NCBI RefSeq assembly: GCF_045862745.1
Contig: NZ_BQXN01000020.1
Span: 1-44,324, forward strand
Reading direction: 5' to 3'
Length of the DNA stretch: 44,324 bases
Source: Furfurilactobacillus entadae
GTDB lineage: Bacteria; Bacillota; Bacilli; Lactobacillales; Lactobacillaceae
This document shows, in pieces, positions 1 through 8,545 of the stretch (position 1 is the first letter of the stretch; every line of letters starts with the position of its first letter). Position numbers and translations under genes: made by a program. The notes beneath the pieces were generated by a model. It was not told the DNA's origin. It searched no databases and saw only the letters and a list, made by a program, of their open reading frames with translations.

Positions 1-2413
1 CCACAACGTTGACCAGTTTGCCTGGGACAACGATGGCTTTTCGGATTGTTAATCCAGCTAATGCCTTTTGTATATGCTCATCAGCCATGGCAATGGCTTC
101 AAGGTCATCTTTACTGATGTCCTTATCAACCGTTGCGTGCCCCTTCACTTTTCCATTAACTTGCAAGACAACTTCAACCGTTGCTTCCACAAGTTTGCTT
201 TCATCAAACGTTGGCCATGGTTGGTAACTAATTGTGTCAGAAACATGGAAGTAACTCCACAGTTCTTCGGCAACGTGTGGTACCAACGGCGCTAACATTT
301 TAATGAAGCCTTCCATGTACTCAACTGGAAGTGCGTCCACCTTGTTGGCTTCGTTTACAAAAACCATCATCTGCGAAATCGCGGTGTTAAAGTGCATCCG
401 CTCGTAGTCCTCAGTGACCTTTTTGACCGTTTCGTTGTAAACTTTATCCAGTTTACCGTCATTAATGGTCGTGACCCGGTCACGCAGATGGTTGTTTTCA
501 TCGATCATCAACCGCCATACCCGTTGAATCCACTTGTATGACCCGTTAATGCCGTCCTCACTCCATGGCTTCGATTCTTCCAGTGGTCCCATGAACATTT
601 CGTACAGCCGTAAAGTATCGGCCCCGTACTTATCGACGATTTCATCAGGGTTGATCACGTTCCCCTTTGATTTCGACATCTTTTCATGGTTATCACCAAG
701 AATCATGCCCTGGTTAACCAACTTTTGGAAGGGTTCCTTGGTTGGCACGACACCCAGGTCATACAGCACTTTATGCCAGAACCGAGCGTACAACAAGTGA
801 AGCACCGCGTGTTCAGCCCCACCAATGTAGAGGTCAACCGGCAACCAATACTTGAGTTTTTCTGGATCTGCCAACGCTTGATCGTTATGTGGATCAATGT
901 AGCGCAAGAAGTACCATGATGAGCCAGCCCATTGTGGCATGGTGTTGGTATCCCGTTTTCCGTGACGCCCGTTTTCATCAGTAACGTTCACCCAGTCGTC
1001 AATGTTTGCCAGTGGACTTTCACCCGTGCCGGAAGGTTCCAATTGATCGGTGTCAGGTAACGTCAATGGCAATTCATTTTCGGGAACCAACGTTGTTTCG
1101 CCGTCATCCCAGTGGATAACGGGAATTGGTTCACCCCAGTAACGTTGGCGACTGAAAATCCAGTCCCGAAGCCGGTAGTTCACCTTCTTGGCCCCAACGT
1201 GATGTTCAGTGATCCATTCGATGGCTGCCTTAATGGCCGTTGCTTTATCCATGCCGTCCAAAAAGCCAGAATTGATGTGCTTCCCATCGCCTGTGTAAAC
1301 TTCCTGGCTTAGGTCGCCGCCTTCAATAACTTCCTTCAACGGCAGGTTAAACTTCATTGCAAACTCGTAATCACGAGGATCATGCGCTGGGACTGCCATT
1401 ACAGCACCCGTTCCGTAAGACGCCAACACATAGTCGGCGATCCAAATTGGTAACCGTTCACCGTTGATTGGGTTGATTCCGTAAGCACCGGTGAACACAC
1501 CAGTTTTATCCTTATTTAAGTCTGTCCGTTCAAGGTCAGATTTAGATTCGATTTCTTTGTGGTAGGCCAGCACAGCCGCTTTTTGTTCCGGCGTTGTAAT
1601 TTGGTCGACCAATGGGTGTTCAGGTGCTAAAACAAGGTATGAGACCCCAAAAAGCGTGTCGGCGCGCGTCGTAAACACCTCGATCTTTGTTTCATCGGCG
1701 CCATCAACGTCAAAGAAAACACTGGCCCCTTCGGAACGGCCGATCCAGTTACGTTGTTGTTCTTTGATACTTTCAGGCCAATCAAGGTCTTCCAAGTCAT
1801 CAATTAACCGGTCAGCGTAAGCCGTGATTTTTAGCACCCACTGCCGCATTGGGACCCGGTATACGGGGTAGCCACCACGTTCGGTCTTGCCGTCCACGAC
1901 CTCTTCGTTAGCGACAACCGTTCCACCCATGAAGTCAGGGGCCCAATTGACCATAATTTCGTCTTCGTAAGCTAAACCACGTTTGTACAGCTGTTCAAAA
2001 ATCCATTGCGTCCACTTGTAGTAGGCCGGGTCTGTCGTGTTAATTTCCCGATCCCAGTCGTATGAGAACCCTAATGATTTCACCTGACGCCGAAAAACAT
2101 CAACGTTTTGATCCGTAAAGCCCTTGGGGTTGTGCCCCGTCTTTAGTGCGTACTGTTCTGCGGGCAAACCAAAGGCATCCCAGCCCATTGGGTGGAGCAC
2201 GTTAAACCCTTGCATCCGCTTCAACCGGCTCATTGCATCCGTTGCTGTGTACCCTTCCGGATGACCAACGTGTAACCCCTGACCAGATGGGTAAGGGAAC
2301 ATATCTAACGCGTAATACTTTGGTTTATCGGCAAAATCAGGTGTTTTAAAGGTCTTATCCTTATCCCAAAATTTTTGCCACTTTTTTTCAATCTCATTAT
2401 GATCGTACGGCAT
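1..2413 (-). CDS. leuS: Leucyl-tRNA synthetase, C-terminus cut by window edge
   Basis: Charges tRNA-Leu with leucine in the cytoplasm. Reading the minus strand from ATG at 2413 gives 804 codons without a stop to base 1, so only the last few residues are missing. Visible class I synthetase features: the HIGH-type motif HVGHPEGYT near residue 50, the CP1 editing-domain stretch TTRADTLFG near residue 245, and KMSKS at residues 578-582 (bases 668-682). The start follows GAAGGAGG with good spacing. Expression should depend on the upstream T-box leader, so transcription reads through when uncharged tRNA-Leu builds up. Length and motif order fit the bacterial LeuS family. Confidence 0.97.
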   Translation of the reverse strand, partial: MPYDHNEIEKKWQKFWDKDKTFKTPDFADKPKYYALDMFPYPSGQGLHVGHPEGYTATDAMSRLKRMQGFNVLHPMGWDAFGLPAEQYALKTGHNPKGFTDQNVDVFRRQVKSLGFSYDWDREINTTDPAYYKWTQWIFEQLYKRGLAYEDEIMVNWAPDFMGGTVVANEEVVDGKTERGGYPVYRVPMRQWVLKITAYADRLIDDLEDLDWPESIKEQQRNWIGRSEGASVFFDVDGADETKIEVFTTRADTLFGVSYLVLAPEHPLVDQITTPEQKAAVLAYHKEIESKSDLERTDLNKDKTGVFTGAYGINPINGERLPIWIADYVLASYGTGAVMAVPAHDPRDYEFAMKFNLPLKEVIEGGDLSQEVYTGDGKHINSGFLDGMDKATAIKAAIEWITEHHVGAKKVNYRLRDWIFSRQRYWGEPIPVIHWDDGETTLVPENELPLTLPDTDQLEPSGTGESPLANIDDWVNVTDENGRHGKRDTNTMPQWAGSSWYFLRYIDPHNDQALADPEKLKYWLPVDLYIGGAEHAVLHLLYARFWHKVLYDLGVVPTKEPFQKLVNQGMILGDNHEKMSKSKGNVINPDEIVDKYGADTLRLYEMFMGPLEESKPWSEDGINGSYKWIQRVWRLMIDENNHLRDRVTTINDGKLDKVYNETVKKVTEDYERMHFNTAISQMMVFVNEANKVDALPVEYMEGFIKMLAPLVPHVAEELWSYFHVSDTISYQPWPTFDESKLVEATVEVVLQVNGKVKGHATVDKDISKDDLEAIAMADEHIQKALAGLTIRKAIVVPGKLVNVV

Positions 2414-2454
2414 ATTGTGCCTCCTTCATGACATTTCATACAGGTCAAACTGGA

Positions 2455-2712
2455 CAAAAAAAGCCCTACTGGTTGTCTCATCACAACCAATAGGGCGAAT
2501 CTCTCCGCGGTGCCACCTATCTTTTCACCATTGCTGGTGAACACTTTAGTCATTAACGCTGACAAACGAAGTGGTCTACACACCGCTTAACGCGGGTTCA
2601 ATCGCTCAGTGAATCCCGGCGAGTTCGTAAACATCAAACCGCTGACTCGCACCCCCGTCAGCTCGCTTAAGGTCTGGTCGTTCACTACTGATCCGTCACT
2701 GTTAACCTGTTA
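2455..2712 (-). promoter_or_regulatory. T-box leader of leuS, specifier CTC (Leu)
   Basis: Minus strand carries the T-box antiterminator sequence AGGTGGCACCGCGG (bases 2505-2518) followed by a terminator whose arms CGCCCTA/TAGGGC flank a second pair of complementary blocks and end in a T run (2455-2497). Upstream, a long stem I is closed by AGTGA (2696-2700) and TCACT (about 2608-2612). It contains the GAACTC specifier context; CTC at 2621-2623 is a leucine codon and the usual specifier for leuS. Known mechanism: uncharged tRNA binds specifier and T-box and prevents termination. Confidence 0.93.
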
Positions 2713-2726
2713 AAATTATTGTTCAT

Positions 2727-2755
2727 AGCATAGCAAATTCGCGGAGGCTTGGCAA
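2727..2755 (-). promoter_or_regulatory. Promoter of the leuS T-box transcript
   Basis: Minus strand shows TTGCCA (2750-2755), a 17-base spacer and TATGCT (2727-2732), followed about 20 bases later by the start of T-box stem I. Spacing and position are what a sigma-A promoter for the leader needs. Confidence 0.7.
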
Positions 2756-2806
2756 GTCAGGCCAGAAAACATCATGCTATACTAAGAGATAAAACTGGGG
2801 GTCATA

Positions 2807-3475
2807 ATTATCTTAATATTTTCTCGTTCCCAATGGCAACGCTGGCGCTGGGCGTTTGCTGGTGGTGGTGCCGTCATTTTCATTTTGTTACTGAGCGGCG
2901 TCCTCACAGATGCCCACTGGCTTGCCGGATTCGATCATCAATTAACGCACCTCATCCGCCAACCCGTAACCCCAGAACGGACATGGTTCTTTCAAAACGT
3001 TACCCGCTTGGGCAATCCGCACATTACCTTATTCGTGATGCTCGTCTTCTTTGCCGGATTATGGTGGCGGAAAAAGCGGCTTGGTGCGGCGTTCTTTTTG
3101 GTCAACGTGGGGGTCGGCGCCCTCATTATCAATCAAATTGCCAAACAACTTGTCGAGCGGCCCCGGCCAACATTGTTTCACCTTGTCAGTGCGTCTGGCT
3201 ATAGTTTCCCCAGTGGTCACGCCATGAACGTGACGCTCATGTACGGGTCCCTCATTCTCCTGTGCAACCTGTATGTGGATCGCCTCGCCCTTCGCCTTGT
3301 CTTCGACACCCTGTTGATTCTTGCCATTATCGGTGTGTGCCTCAGTCGGATTTACCTTGGTGTCCATTATCCAAGTGATGTTGCAGCCGGCGTGGGTCTT
3401 GCACTCTGCGAATTGTTCTACGTTCGTTACGCATTCTTTAAAACAACAACGGTTCCTGCAATCAAAATTTGGTAA
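2807..3475 (+). CDS. PAP2-family membrane phosphatase
   Basis: Type 2 phosphatidic-acid phosphatase family membrane protein, probably dephosphorylating lipid phosphates such as undecaprenyl pyrophosphate at the outer face of the membrane; the substrate is inferred only. The three family motifs are present: KQLVERPRP, the PSGH block, and SRIYLGVHYPSD. About five hydrophobic segments. The start is unusual. The frame has no ATG, GTG or TTG until TTG at 2885, but that start would remove most of the first membrane helix (AFAGGGAVIFILLL). An extended -10 (TGCTATACT, 2775-2783) and a GGGGG element at 2797-2801 point to initiation near 2804-2810, where only ATA, ATT and ATC codons exist; ATT 2807 is used here. 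The conservative alternative is 2885. It is followed 12 bases later by mnmM, so likely co-transcribed. Confidence 0.85.
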   Translation: MILIFSRSQWQRWRWAFAGGGAVIFILLLSGVLTDAHWLAGFDHQLTHLIRQPVTPERTWFFQNVTRLGNPHITLFVMLVFFAGLWWRKKRLGAAFFLVNVGVGALIINQIAKQLVERPRPTLFHLVSASGYSFPSGHAMNVTLMYGSLILLCNLYVDRLALRLVFDTLLILAIIGVCLSRIYLGVHYPSDVAAGVGLALCELFYVRYAFFKTTTVPAIKIW

Positions 3476-3487
3476 GGAGATTTGCTC

Positions 3488-4054
3488 ATGCCACTTAATA
3501 ACGCGCTTTCGTTTAGTCATCAGCTTTTAGAACCCACAATTCAACTGGGTGATACCGTTGTTGACGCCACGGTGGGCCAGGGAAATGATACCCGCTTCTT
3601 AGCAGCACGGGTTGGCAAAACAGGCCACGTCCTGGCCTTTGACATTCAGCAAGCCGCGCTGGATGAAACGGCAACCATGCTAACTTTAACCGGATTGCGG
3701 CCCCAGGTGGCGCTCATTCACGATGGTCATGAACATCTGGTTGACCACATTAATGACAACACAATGATCAGTGCGGCCATGTTTAACCTCGGTTACCTTC
3801 CGGGTGGGGATCATAGTTTGATTACACGCGGGCAAACGACCATCGCGGCCCTTCAAACCTGTTGTGATCATTTACGCCGTGGTGGCCTCATTACCATTGT
3901 GGTTTACACGGGCCATCCTGGTGGACAAACGGAGGCCGATCTTGTCACCGACTTTGTCCGCCACCTACCACAAAAGCAGTTTCAGGTGCTTCACTACGGC
4001 TTTATTAACCAGCAGCATCAGCCCCCTTATTTGCTCGCCATTGAAAAACGATAA
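3488..4054 (+). CDS. mnmM: tRNA mnm5s2U34 methyltransferase (YtqB/MnmM family)
   Basis: A 188-residue class I SAM-dependent methyltransferase of the YtqB family. Characterised members (MnmM) add the methyl group to nm5(s2)U at the tRNA wobble position in bacteria that lack MnmC. Visible motifs are the SAM loop VVDATVGQGNDT near residue 25 and the family block NLGYLPGGDHSL near residue 100. The ATG at 3488 is chosen over the TTG two codons upstream because AAGGAGA (3473-3479) lies seven bases before it. It follows the PAP2 gene on the same strand and ends just before a hairpin shared with the convergent MFS gene. Confidence 0.9.
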   Translation: MPLNNALSFSHQLLEPTIQLGDTVVDATVGQGNDTRFLAARVGKTGHVLAFDIQQAALDETATMLTLTGLRPQVALIHDGHEHLVDHINDNTMISAAMFNLGYLPGGDHSLITRGQTTIAALQTCCDHLRRGGLITIVVYTGHPGGQTEADLVTDFVRHLPQKQFQVLHYGFINQQHQPPYLLAIEKR

Positions 4055-4059
4055 CCACT

Positions 4060-4110
4060 AAAAATCCGGTTGCTAGGACAATTAATGCGTCCTGGTACCC
4101 GGATTTTTTT
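4060..4110. terminator. Bidirectional terminator between mnmM and MFS gene
   Basis: AAAAATCCGG at 4059-4068 is complementary to CCGGATTTTT near 4098-4108, with further pairing AGGAC/GTCCT inside. The T run lies after the stem on the plus strand and an A run before it serves the opposite strand, fitting two convergent genes. Confidence 0.85.
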
Positions 4111-4113
4111 AAC

Positions 4114-5601
4114 TTATTTTGAATCAGCGACCGTTGTTTTTGGGCGATCAAAAATAATGTTTGCGAGTAATGCCACAACGACTAACCCAAGGGCCACCCA
4201 GAAGACGTTGTGCACACCCTGACTCATAATCTGACGGAGCGTCGGCATCAAATGAGCCGGCAAGTCACGCGCTGTCTGTGGATTAATCAGATCATTTAAC
4301 ATCCCCACACTGACATGGGCGTGCGTCTCTGCACCATGCGCTAGTGTTGTATTCATTACGATGCCATACACGGCTAGCATAAACGTTTGCCCCAAACTTC
4401 TGGACAGTGTATTGAACGATGTCGCCATGCCGATAATTTTGGGATCGACTAAGTGTTGGGTCGTCACGGAGGTACTGGTGATCGTTAAGCCAAACCCAAC
4501 ACCTAGTTCCGCGGAAATAACTAGGAAGACCCAGAACGCCGGTTGCACGGGGAGAAGAACCAGAACAATCGCCCCAACTAACACAATGGTCGTGCTGATC
4601 GACACCACCTGGCGCGGTGTCAGTTTTCCCATAATTTTACCCGCAATAAACGAACCAACGATCCACATGACAGACGATGGTGTGATCGCAAATCCAGCTT
4701 CGGACGCCCGCAGCCCCAATAGTCCTTGCGTCCAGGTTGGAATGTACACATCAAAACATACAAGGTAGCCGCTGACCAACGCAGCCGTTAAGTTTTGAAT
4801 CACAAACGTTCGGTTATTAAACAGCGCTAAATCAATAATTGGATCCTCAGCCCGCCGTTCCTGGTGAATGAAGCCGATGAGCCCCACCACCGCTAACAAA
4901 AAGCTTGTTCCAACAAGCCACCACGAAAGCGGCGCCTCGCCAAGAACCTGAAACCCATACATCAACCCTAATAGCATCAAGGTCAACCACGCGCTCCCCG
5001 CCAGATCTAACGGTGCCGTTGGCCGTTCTTGACGCGGTTCGTGGAGGTAAACCATGATCATTAACATGGTCAATAGCCCGATCGGAATGTTAATGAAAAA
5101 AACCCAGTGCCAACTCAATTGATCAACGATAAAACCACCAAGTAACGGCGCAACAACGGAAGCAATGCCCCATGCCGCTCCGTTTAACCCGGCCACCTGT
5201 GCCCGTTTTTCAAACGGATAAATGTCCGCAATGATCGTGAACGAGACCGGCATAATGGTTCCGGCACCAATTCCCTGAATCGCCCGCCAGAAGATCAAGG
5301 TCATCATGGAATTCGACAGGCCACTCATCATCGACCCAAAAATGAAGACCGCCAGCCCAAATAAGAAAACGGGCTTTCGCCCAATTCGATCCGAGAGTTT
5401 TCCGTAAATTGGCGTTGCCAGTGAATTCGTCAGTAAATAGATGGAGAAGACCCAGTTCATCAGGGTCACTCCGTGTAAATCACCAATAATCGTTGGCATC
5501 GCCGTTGACACAATGGTCCCTTCGACTGCCGACATAAACGTTGCAACAAAAATGGCCACCGTTACCAGCGTCACGTTCGTTGTGTTCGTGCGTTTCGCCA
5601 T
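4114..5601 (-). CDS. MFS multidrug exporter, DHA2 (EmrB/QacA) family, 14 helices
   Basis: A 495-residue drug:proton antiporter of the DHA2 group located in the cytoplasmic membrane. It begins MAKRTNTT and shows motif D1-like FMSAVEGTIVSTAMPTI in helix 1, motif A GKLSDRIGRKPV between helices 2 and 3, and about 14 hydrophobic segments. This length and helix count separate it from the 12-helix families. The start at 5601 follows AAGGAGG at ideal spacing; a longer frame to 5679 would run through the metK terminator hairpin and is rejected. The exported substrate cannot be read from sequence. It stands alone between two terminators. Confidence 0.9.
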   Translation of the reverse strand: MAKRTNTTNVTLVTVAIFVATFMSAVEGTIVSTAMPTIIGDLHGVTLMNWVFSIYLLTNSLATPIYGKLSDRIGRKPVFLFGLAVFIFGSMMSGLSNSMMTLIFWRAIQGIGAGTIMPVSFTIIADIYPFEKRAQVAGLNGAAWGIASVVAPLLGGFIVDQLSWHWVFFINIPIGLLTMLMIMVYLHEPRQERPTAPLDLAGSAWLTLMLLGLMYGFQVLGEAPLSWWLVGTSFLLAVVGLIGFIHQERRAEDPIIDLALFNNRTFVIQNLTAALVSGYLVCFDVYIPTWTQGLLGLRASEAGFAITPSSVMWIVGSFIAGKIMGKLTPRQVVSISTTIVLVGAIVLVLLPVQPAFWVFLVISAELGVGFGLTITSTSVTTQHLVDPKIIGMATSFNTLSRSLGQTFMLAVYGIVMNTTLAHGAETHAHVSVGMLNDLINPQTARDLPAHLMPTLRQIMSQGVHNVFWVALGLVVVALLANIIFDRPKTTVADSK

Positions 5602-5616
5602 AAAATCCTCCTTGAT

Positions 5617-5665
5617 TAAAAAAAGACCCCTGGTAGCTGTAGTCGTCCTGTCTACCGGAGGGTCG
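5617..5665 (-). terminator. Terminator of metK
   Basis: Minus strand reads GACCCTCCGGTAG, a short loop, then CTACCAGGGGTC followed by seven T. It lies between the metK stop and the MFS ribosome binding site. Confidence 0.85.
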
Positions 5666-5693
5666 TGGTTCAAATTCAATAATTTAGTTAATG

Positions 5694-6887
5694 TTAGTGC
5701 TTTGCAACGGCATCCGTTAACGCGGTCACCTTATCCGTTTGTTCCCACGGCAGGTTCAGGTCAGGCCGACCAAAGTGGCCATATGCTGCCGTCTGCTTGT
5801 AAATTGGCCGTTGGAGATCCAGCATCTTGATGATGCCGGCAGGTCGAAGATCGAAGACGTCACGAATTGCAGCAGCCAGCGTTGCCTCACTAACACGCCC
5901 TGTTCCAAACGTATCGACAGAAATGGAAACGGGTTGGGCCACCCCAATGGCATAGGCCAACTGAACTTCGACCCGGTGCGCTAACCCAGCAGCCACAATG
6001 TTTTTTGCAATGTAACGGGCTGCGTATGAGGCCGAGCGGTCAACCTTAGTGGCATCCTTTCCAGAAAAGGCACCGCCACCATGGCGAGCAAACCCACCAT
6101 AGGTGTCAACAATGACCTTCCGCCCCGTCAAACCAGCGTCGCCTTGTGGACCACCGATTACAAACCGGCCCGTTGGGTTAATCAGATACTTCGTTTGATC
6201 ATCCAATAACTTCGCCGGGATCACAGCCTTAACAACTTTTTCGATGATGTCATCATGAATCTGATCCAACGTGACATCTTCATCATGTTGCGTGGATAAC
6301 ACCACCGTATCAACACGGACCGGCTGGTTGTCATCGTCATATTCCACAGTCACTTGTGCCTTTGCGTCTGGCCGTAAGTAGCTAATGGTGCCATCCTTAC
6401 GTAGTCGCGCAATCTGGCGCATTAAGGCGTGGCTTAATGCGATTGGTAACGGCATTAACTCCGGCGTTTCGTCAATGGCATAACCAAACATCATCCCTTG
6501 ATCACCAGCCCCAATTTGGTCCAGTGGATCAACTTCACCATCACGGTGTTCTAGGGCGTCGTCGACCCCCTGGGCAATATCTGATGATTGTTCATCAATT
6601 GCCACTAACACGGCACAAGTGTCGCCATCGAAACCAATGCTAGCATCGTTATAGCCGATGCCTTTAATTGTGTCCCGAACGGTCTTTTGAATGTCAACAT
6701 ACGCAGACGTTGAGATTTCTCCAAAGACCAGCACCAAGCCGGTCGTCACGGACGTTTCACACGCGACCCGTGCGGTTGGATCTTGCGCTAAAATGGCATC
6801 CAGAATGGCATCGCTAATTTGATCAGCAATTTTATCTGGGTGGCCCTCTGAAACAGATTCAGATGTAAATAAATGACGCTCTTGCAT
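5694..6887 (-). CDS. metK: S-adenosylmethionine synthetase
   Basis: Makes SAM from methionine and ATP in the cytoplasm, 397 residues, the normal family length. The N-terminus contains the signature LFTSESVSEGHPDKIADQIS, with the catalytic His and Lys/Asp residues; GAGDQGMMFGYA and GGGAFSGKDATKVDRS, the ATP and phosphate-binding signatures, are intact. The start ATG at 6885-6887 follows GGGGGAA (6896-6902). That ribosome binding site is part of the upstream SMK-box riboswitch, so translation should fall when SAM is abundant. Monocistronic, with its own terminator downstream. Confidence 0.97.
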   Translation of the reverse strand: MQERHLFTSESVSEGHPDKIADQISDAILDAILAQDPTARVACETSVTTGLVLVFGEISTSAYVDIQKTVRDTIKGIGYNDASIGFDGDTCAVLVAIDEQSSDIAQGVDDALEHRDGEVDPLDQIGAGDQGMMFGYAIDETPELMPLPIALSHALMRQIARLRKDGTISYLRPDAKAQVTVEYDDDNQPVRVDTVVLSTQHDEDVTLDQIHDDIIEKVVKAVIPAKLLDDQTKYLINPTGRFVIGGPQGDAGLTGRKVIVDTYGGFARHGGGAFSGKDATKVDRSASYAARYIAKNIVAAGLAHRVEVQLAYAIGVAQPVSISVDTFGTGRVSEATLAAAIRDVFDLRPAGIIKMLDLQRPIYKQTAAYGHFGRPDLNLPWEQTDKVTALTDAVAKH

Positions 6888-6889
6888 AC

Positions 6890-6995
6890 TTTAATTTCCC
6901 CCATCTTTTTTTCCGGTTACAAGGCCTCTAAGTCGACTAGCAGGCATTCGCGAGCTAGCGGCTTATCCTATCGGGAACGAAACTTATAACTTACA
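6890..6995 (-). promoter_or_regulatory. SMK-box (SAM-III) riboswitch of metK
   Basis: The leader RNA contains GUUAUAAG (bases 6983-6990) complementary to CUUGUAAC (6916-6923), the conserved GUUCCCGAUAGGAU block (around 6966-6979) and GCCUUGUAACC, then GGGGGAA (6896-6902) before the start codon. The anti-SD UUCCC (6973-6977) can pair with the GGGGGAA ribosome binding site. This matches the SAM-III class known upstream of metK in Lactobacillales, where SAM binding hides the ribosome binding site. Confidence 0.9.
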
Positions 6996-7099
6996 TATAC
7001 TAACACGTTCTAATCATTAAAAAAAGCGACTGCCCGTTGACCAACTCAACAAAGTTGATTAGCATGGAAAGAGATATTATGTTCAGCAAAGGAGTCACC

Positions 7100-7849
7100 A
7101 TGCCAACTGAAACACGTTCTTCCCGAACCGTCACAGACTGGTTCACCAACCTGCCCTGGCAATTGACCCTCATTTTTGTCATTGCCCAAAACCTCATCTG
7201 GTGGAGTTATCCACTTCACTACGGCCGGATCACTGGCGGCACCTTTCAAGGCAACCAATTGCTATTACTGGCCTATACAATCACAATTAGTGCGACCAGT
7301 TTTTTGATGTTCCAAGCAAACTTTAAATCACTTTGGGCTCACGTTCCCATTTTAGTTAGCCTACTTCTGGCGTTCTCAGGCATCATTCGAGGAAACATCG
7401 AAATTTTGGTGATGCTTTTGATGTTTTCCGGCTTCTGGCTCGCCGTCGAAATGCGGTGGTTAAAACTTCAAAACGTTTGGGGATTGATTATTTATGCGAT
7501 CCTCTCGACGTTTCCCGTTTCCAGCGCCATCTTCTTCTTTCAAAACCAATATTTGTCACCCACGTTTTTACTCAATTTGCTCCCACTGCTTGCCTGCCAA
7601 ACCTTCTTTACGGTCCCGATTTTTGAAACTGAATCCCGGCGCCGTAACGTAACTGCCCTCATCAGTGGTGTCTTGCTGATCCTCGTCACTTTGTGGTTGC
7701 GCCGATCATTGATCGGGGTATGCGCTATTGGTGTCATTGCAGTAACCTACCTGTTTATGAATAACTTCCCGGCGCTCAAACAGAAATACGTTCCAACTGC
7801 CTACATGTTGTTTGAGTTGGTTTGTTATCTGCTCCTCGTTTTTGCCTAA
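7100..7849 (+). CDS. Hypothetical polytopic membrane protein
   Basis: A 249-residue protein that I do not recognise. After a soluble, polar N-terminus (TETRSSRTVTDW) it has about seven to eight hydrophobic segments (for example LTLIFVIAQNLIWW, LLLLAYTITISATSFLMF, ILVSLLLAFSGII, VWGLIIYAILSTFPV, ALISGVLLILVTLWL, VCAIGVIAVTYLFM, AYMLFELVCYLLLVFA). The start at 7100 follows AAAGGAG with a five-base gap; an in-frame ATG at 7079 with a weaker site is possible. It runs divergently from metK and ends at a clear terminator, so it is a single-gene unit. No catalytic motif is visible. Confidence 0.8.
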   Translation: MPTETRSSRTVTDWFTNLPWQLTLIFVIAQNLIWWSYPLHYGRITGGTFQGNQLLLLAYTITISATSFLMFQANFKSLWAHVPILVSLLLAFSGIIRGNIEILVMLLMFSGFWLAVEMRWLKLQNVWGLIIYAILSTFPVSSAIFFFQNQYLSPTFLLNLLPLLACQTFFTVPIFETESRRRNVTALISGVLLILVTLWLRRSLIGVCAIGVIAVTYLFMNNFPALKQKYVPTAYMLFELVCYLLLVFA

Positions 7850-7851
7850 TC

Positions 7852-7895
7852 AAAATGCCTAGTCCCCTCACAACGGGAGCTAGGCATTTTTTGTT
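7852..7895 (+). terminator. Terminator after the 7.1 kb membrane protein gene
   Basis: AAAATGCCTAG and CTAGGCATTTTTTG form a perfect stem separated by an inner CCC/GGG pairing, ending in a T run. Confidence 0.9.
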
Positions 7896-7976
7896 TGCTT
7901 ACATGCTTATTTTGAAAATCATCCATTAATGGTGGTGGGGTTAACAGAGGGGGCCTCAACGCGGATTTTTTCGCTC

Positions 7977-8531
7977 TTAATTTTTGAATTCGCAGTCATT
8001 CAGGTGATCATTCACCATGCCTGTTGCCTGCATGTACGCATATGTTGCCACGGGGCCCATAAACTTAAAGCCCCGCTTTTTCAGATCCTTCGCAATCGCC
8101 ACGGACAGATCCGTTTTTCCCGGAACTGCCGTCATAGTTGGCACATCGTTCATTTGGGTCTGGTTATCCACAAAGGCCCACCAATACGTTGCAAATGATC
8201 CAAACGCTGCCTGAATCCGTTGAAACGCCTGCGCATTGTTCACCGTCGCCGCCAGCTTACCCCGGTGCCGAATGATTCGCTCATCCTGCAAAAATGGTTC
8301 CCAATCTTCCGGACTCATCTCGGCAACGACAGCAACGTCATAGCCCTTAAAGTCTTCATTAAATGCTGCCCGTTTATTCAACACCGTTTGCCACGACAAT
8401 CCGGCCTGATACGTTTCCATGCACATCAGTTCAAATAACGCATGATCATCATGCAGTGGTTTCCCCCACTCATGATCGTGATACGCCTGCATCAGTGGTG
8501 ACGAATCCGCCCAGTCACACCGTGTCACCAT
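7977..8531 (-). CDS. tag: DNA-3-methyladenine glycosylase I
   Basis: Base-excision repair glycosylase that removes 3-methyladenine from alkylated DNA. The 184-residue protein begins MVTRCDWA and has the family zinc ligands: an N-terminal Cys at position 5, His in AYHDHEWG, and the C-terminal HLNDC pair. LFELMCMETYQAGLSW is the recognisable helix-hairpin region. The start at 8531 follows GGAGG, which overlaps the end of pepN (stop at 8546-8548), so tag is probably translated from the pepN transcript. An upstream in-frame ATG at 8546 overlaps this ribosome binding site and is less likely. Confidence 0.93.
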   Translation of the reverse strand: MVTRCDWADSSPLMQAYHDHEWGKPLHDDHALFELMCMETYQAGLSWQTVLNKRAAFNEDFKGYDVAVVAEMSPEDWEPFLQDERIIRHRGKLAATVNNAQAFQRIQAAFGSFATYWWAFVDNQTQMNDVPTMTAVPGKTDLSVAIAKDLKKRGFKFMGPVATYAYMQATGMVNDHLNDCEFKN

Positions 8532-8545
8532 TTCAATTTCCTCCA

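Noticed and set aside
2749..3204. Plus-strand 151-codon frame overlapping the PAP2 gene
   Set aside because: Different frame from the PAP2 motifs, rich in Arg/Cys/Trp, an obvious shadow.
4114..5679. Extended N-terminus of the MFS exporter
   Set aside because: The added codons run through the metK terminator hairpin; the internal ATG has an ideal ribosome binding site.
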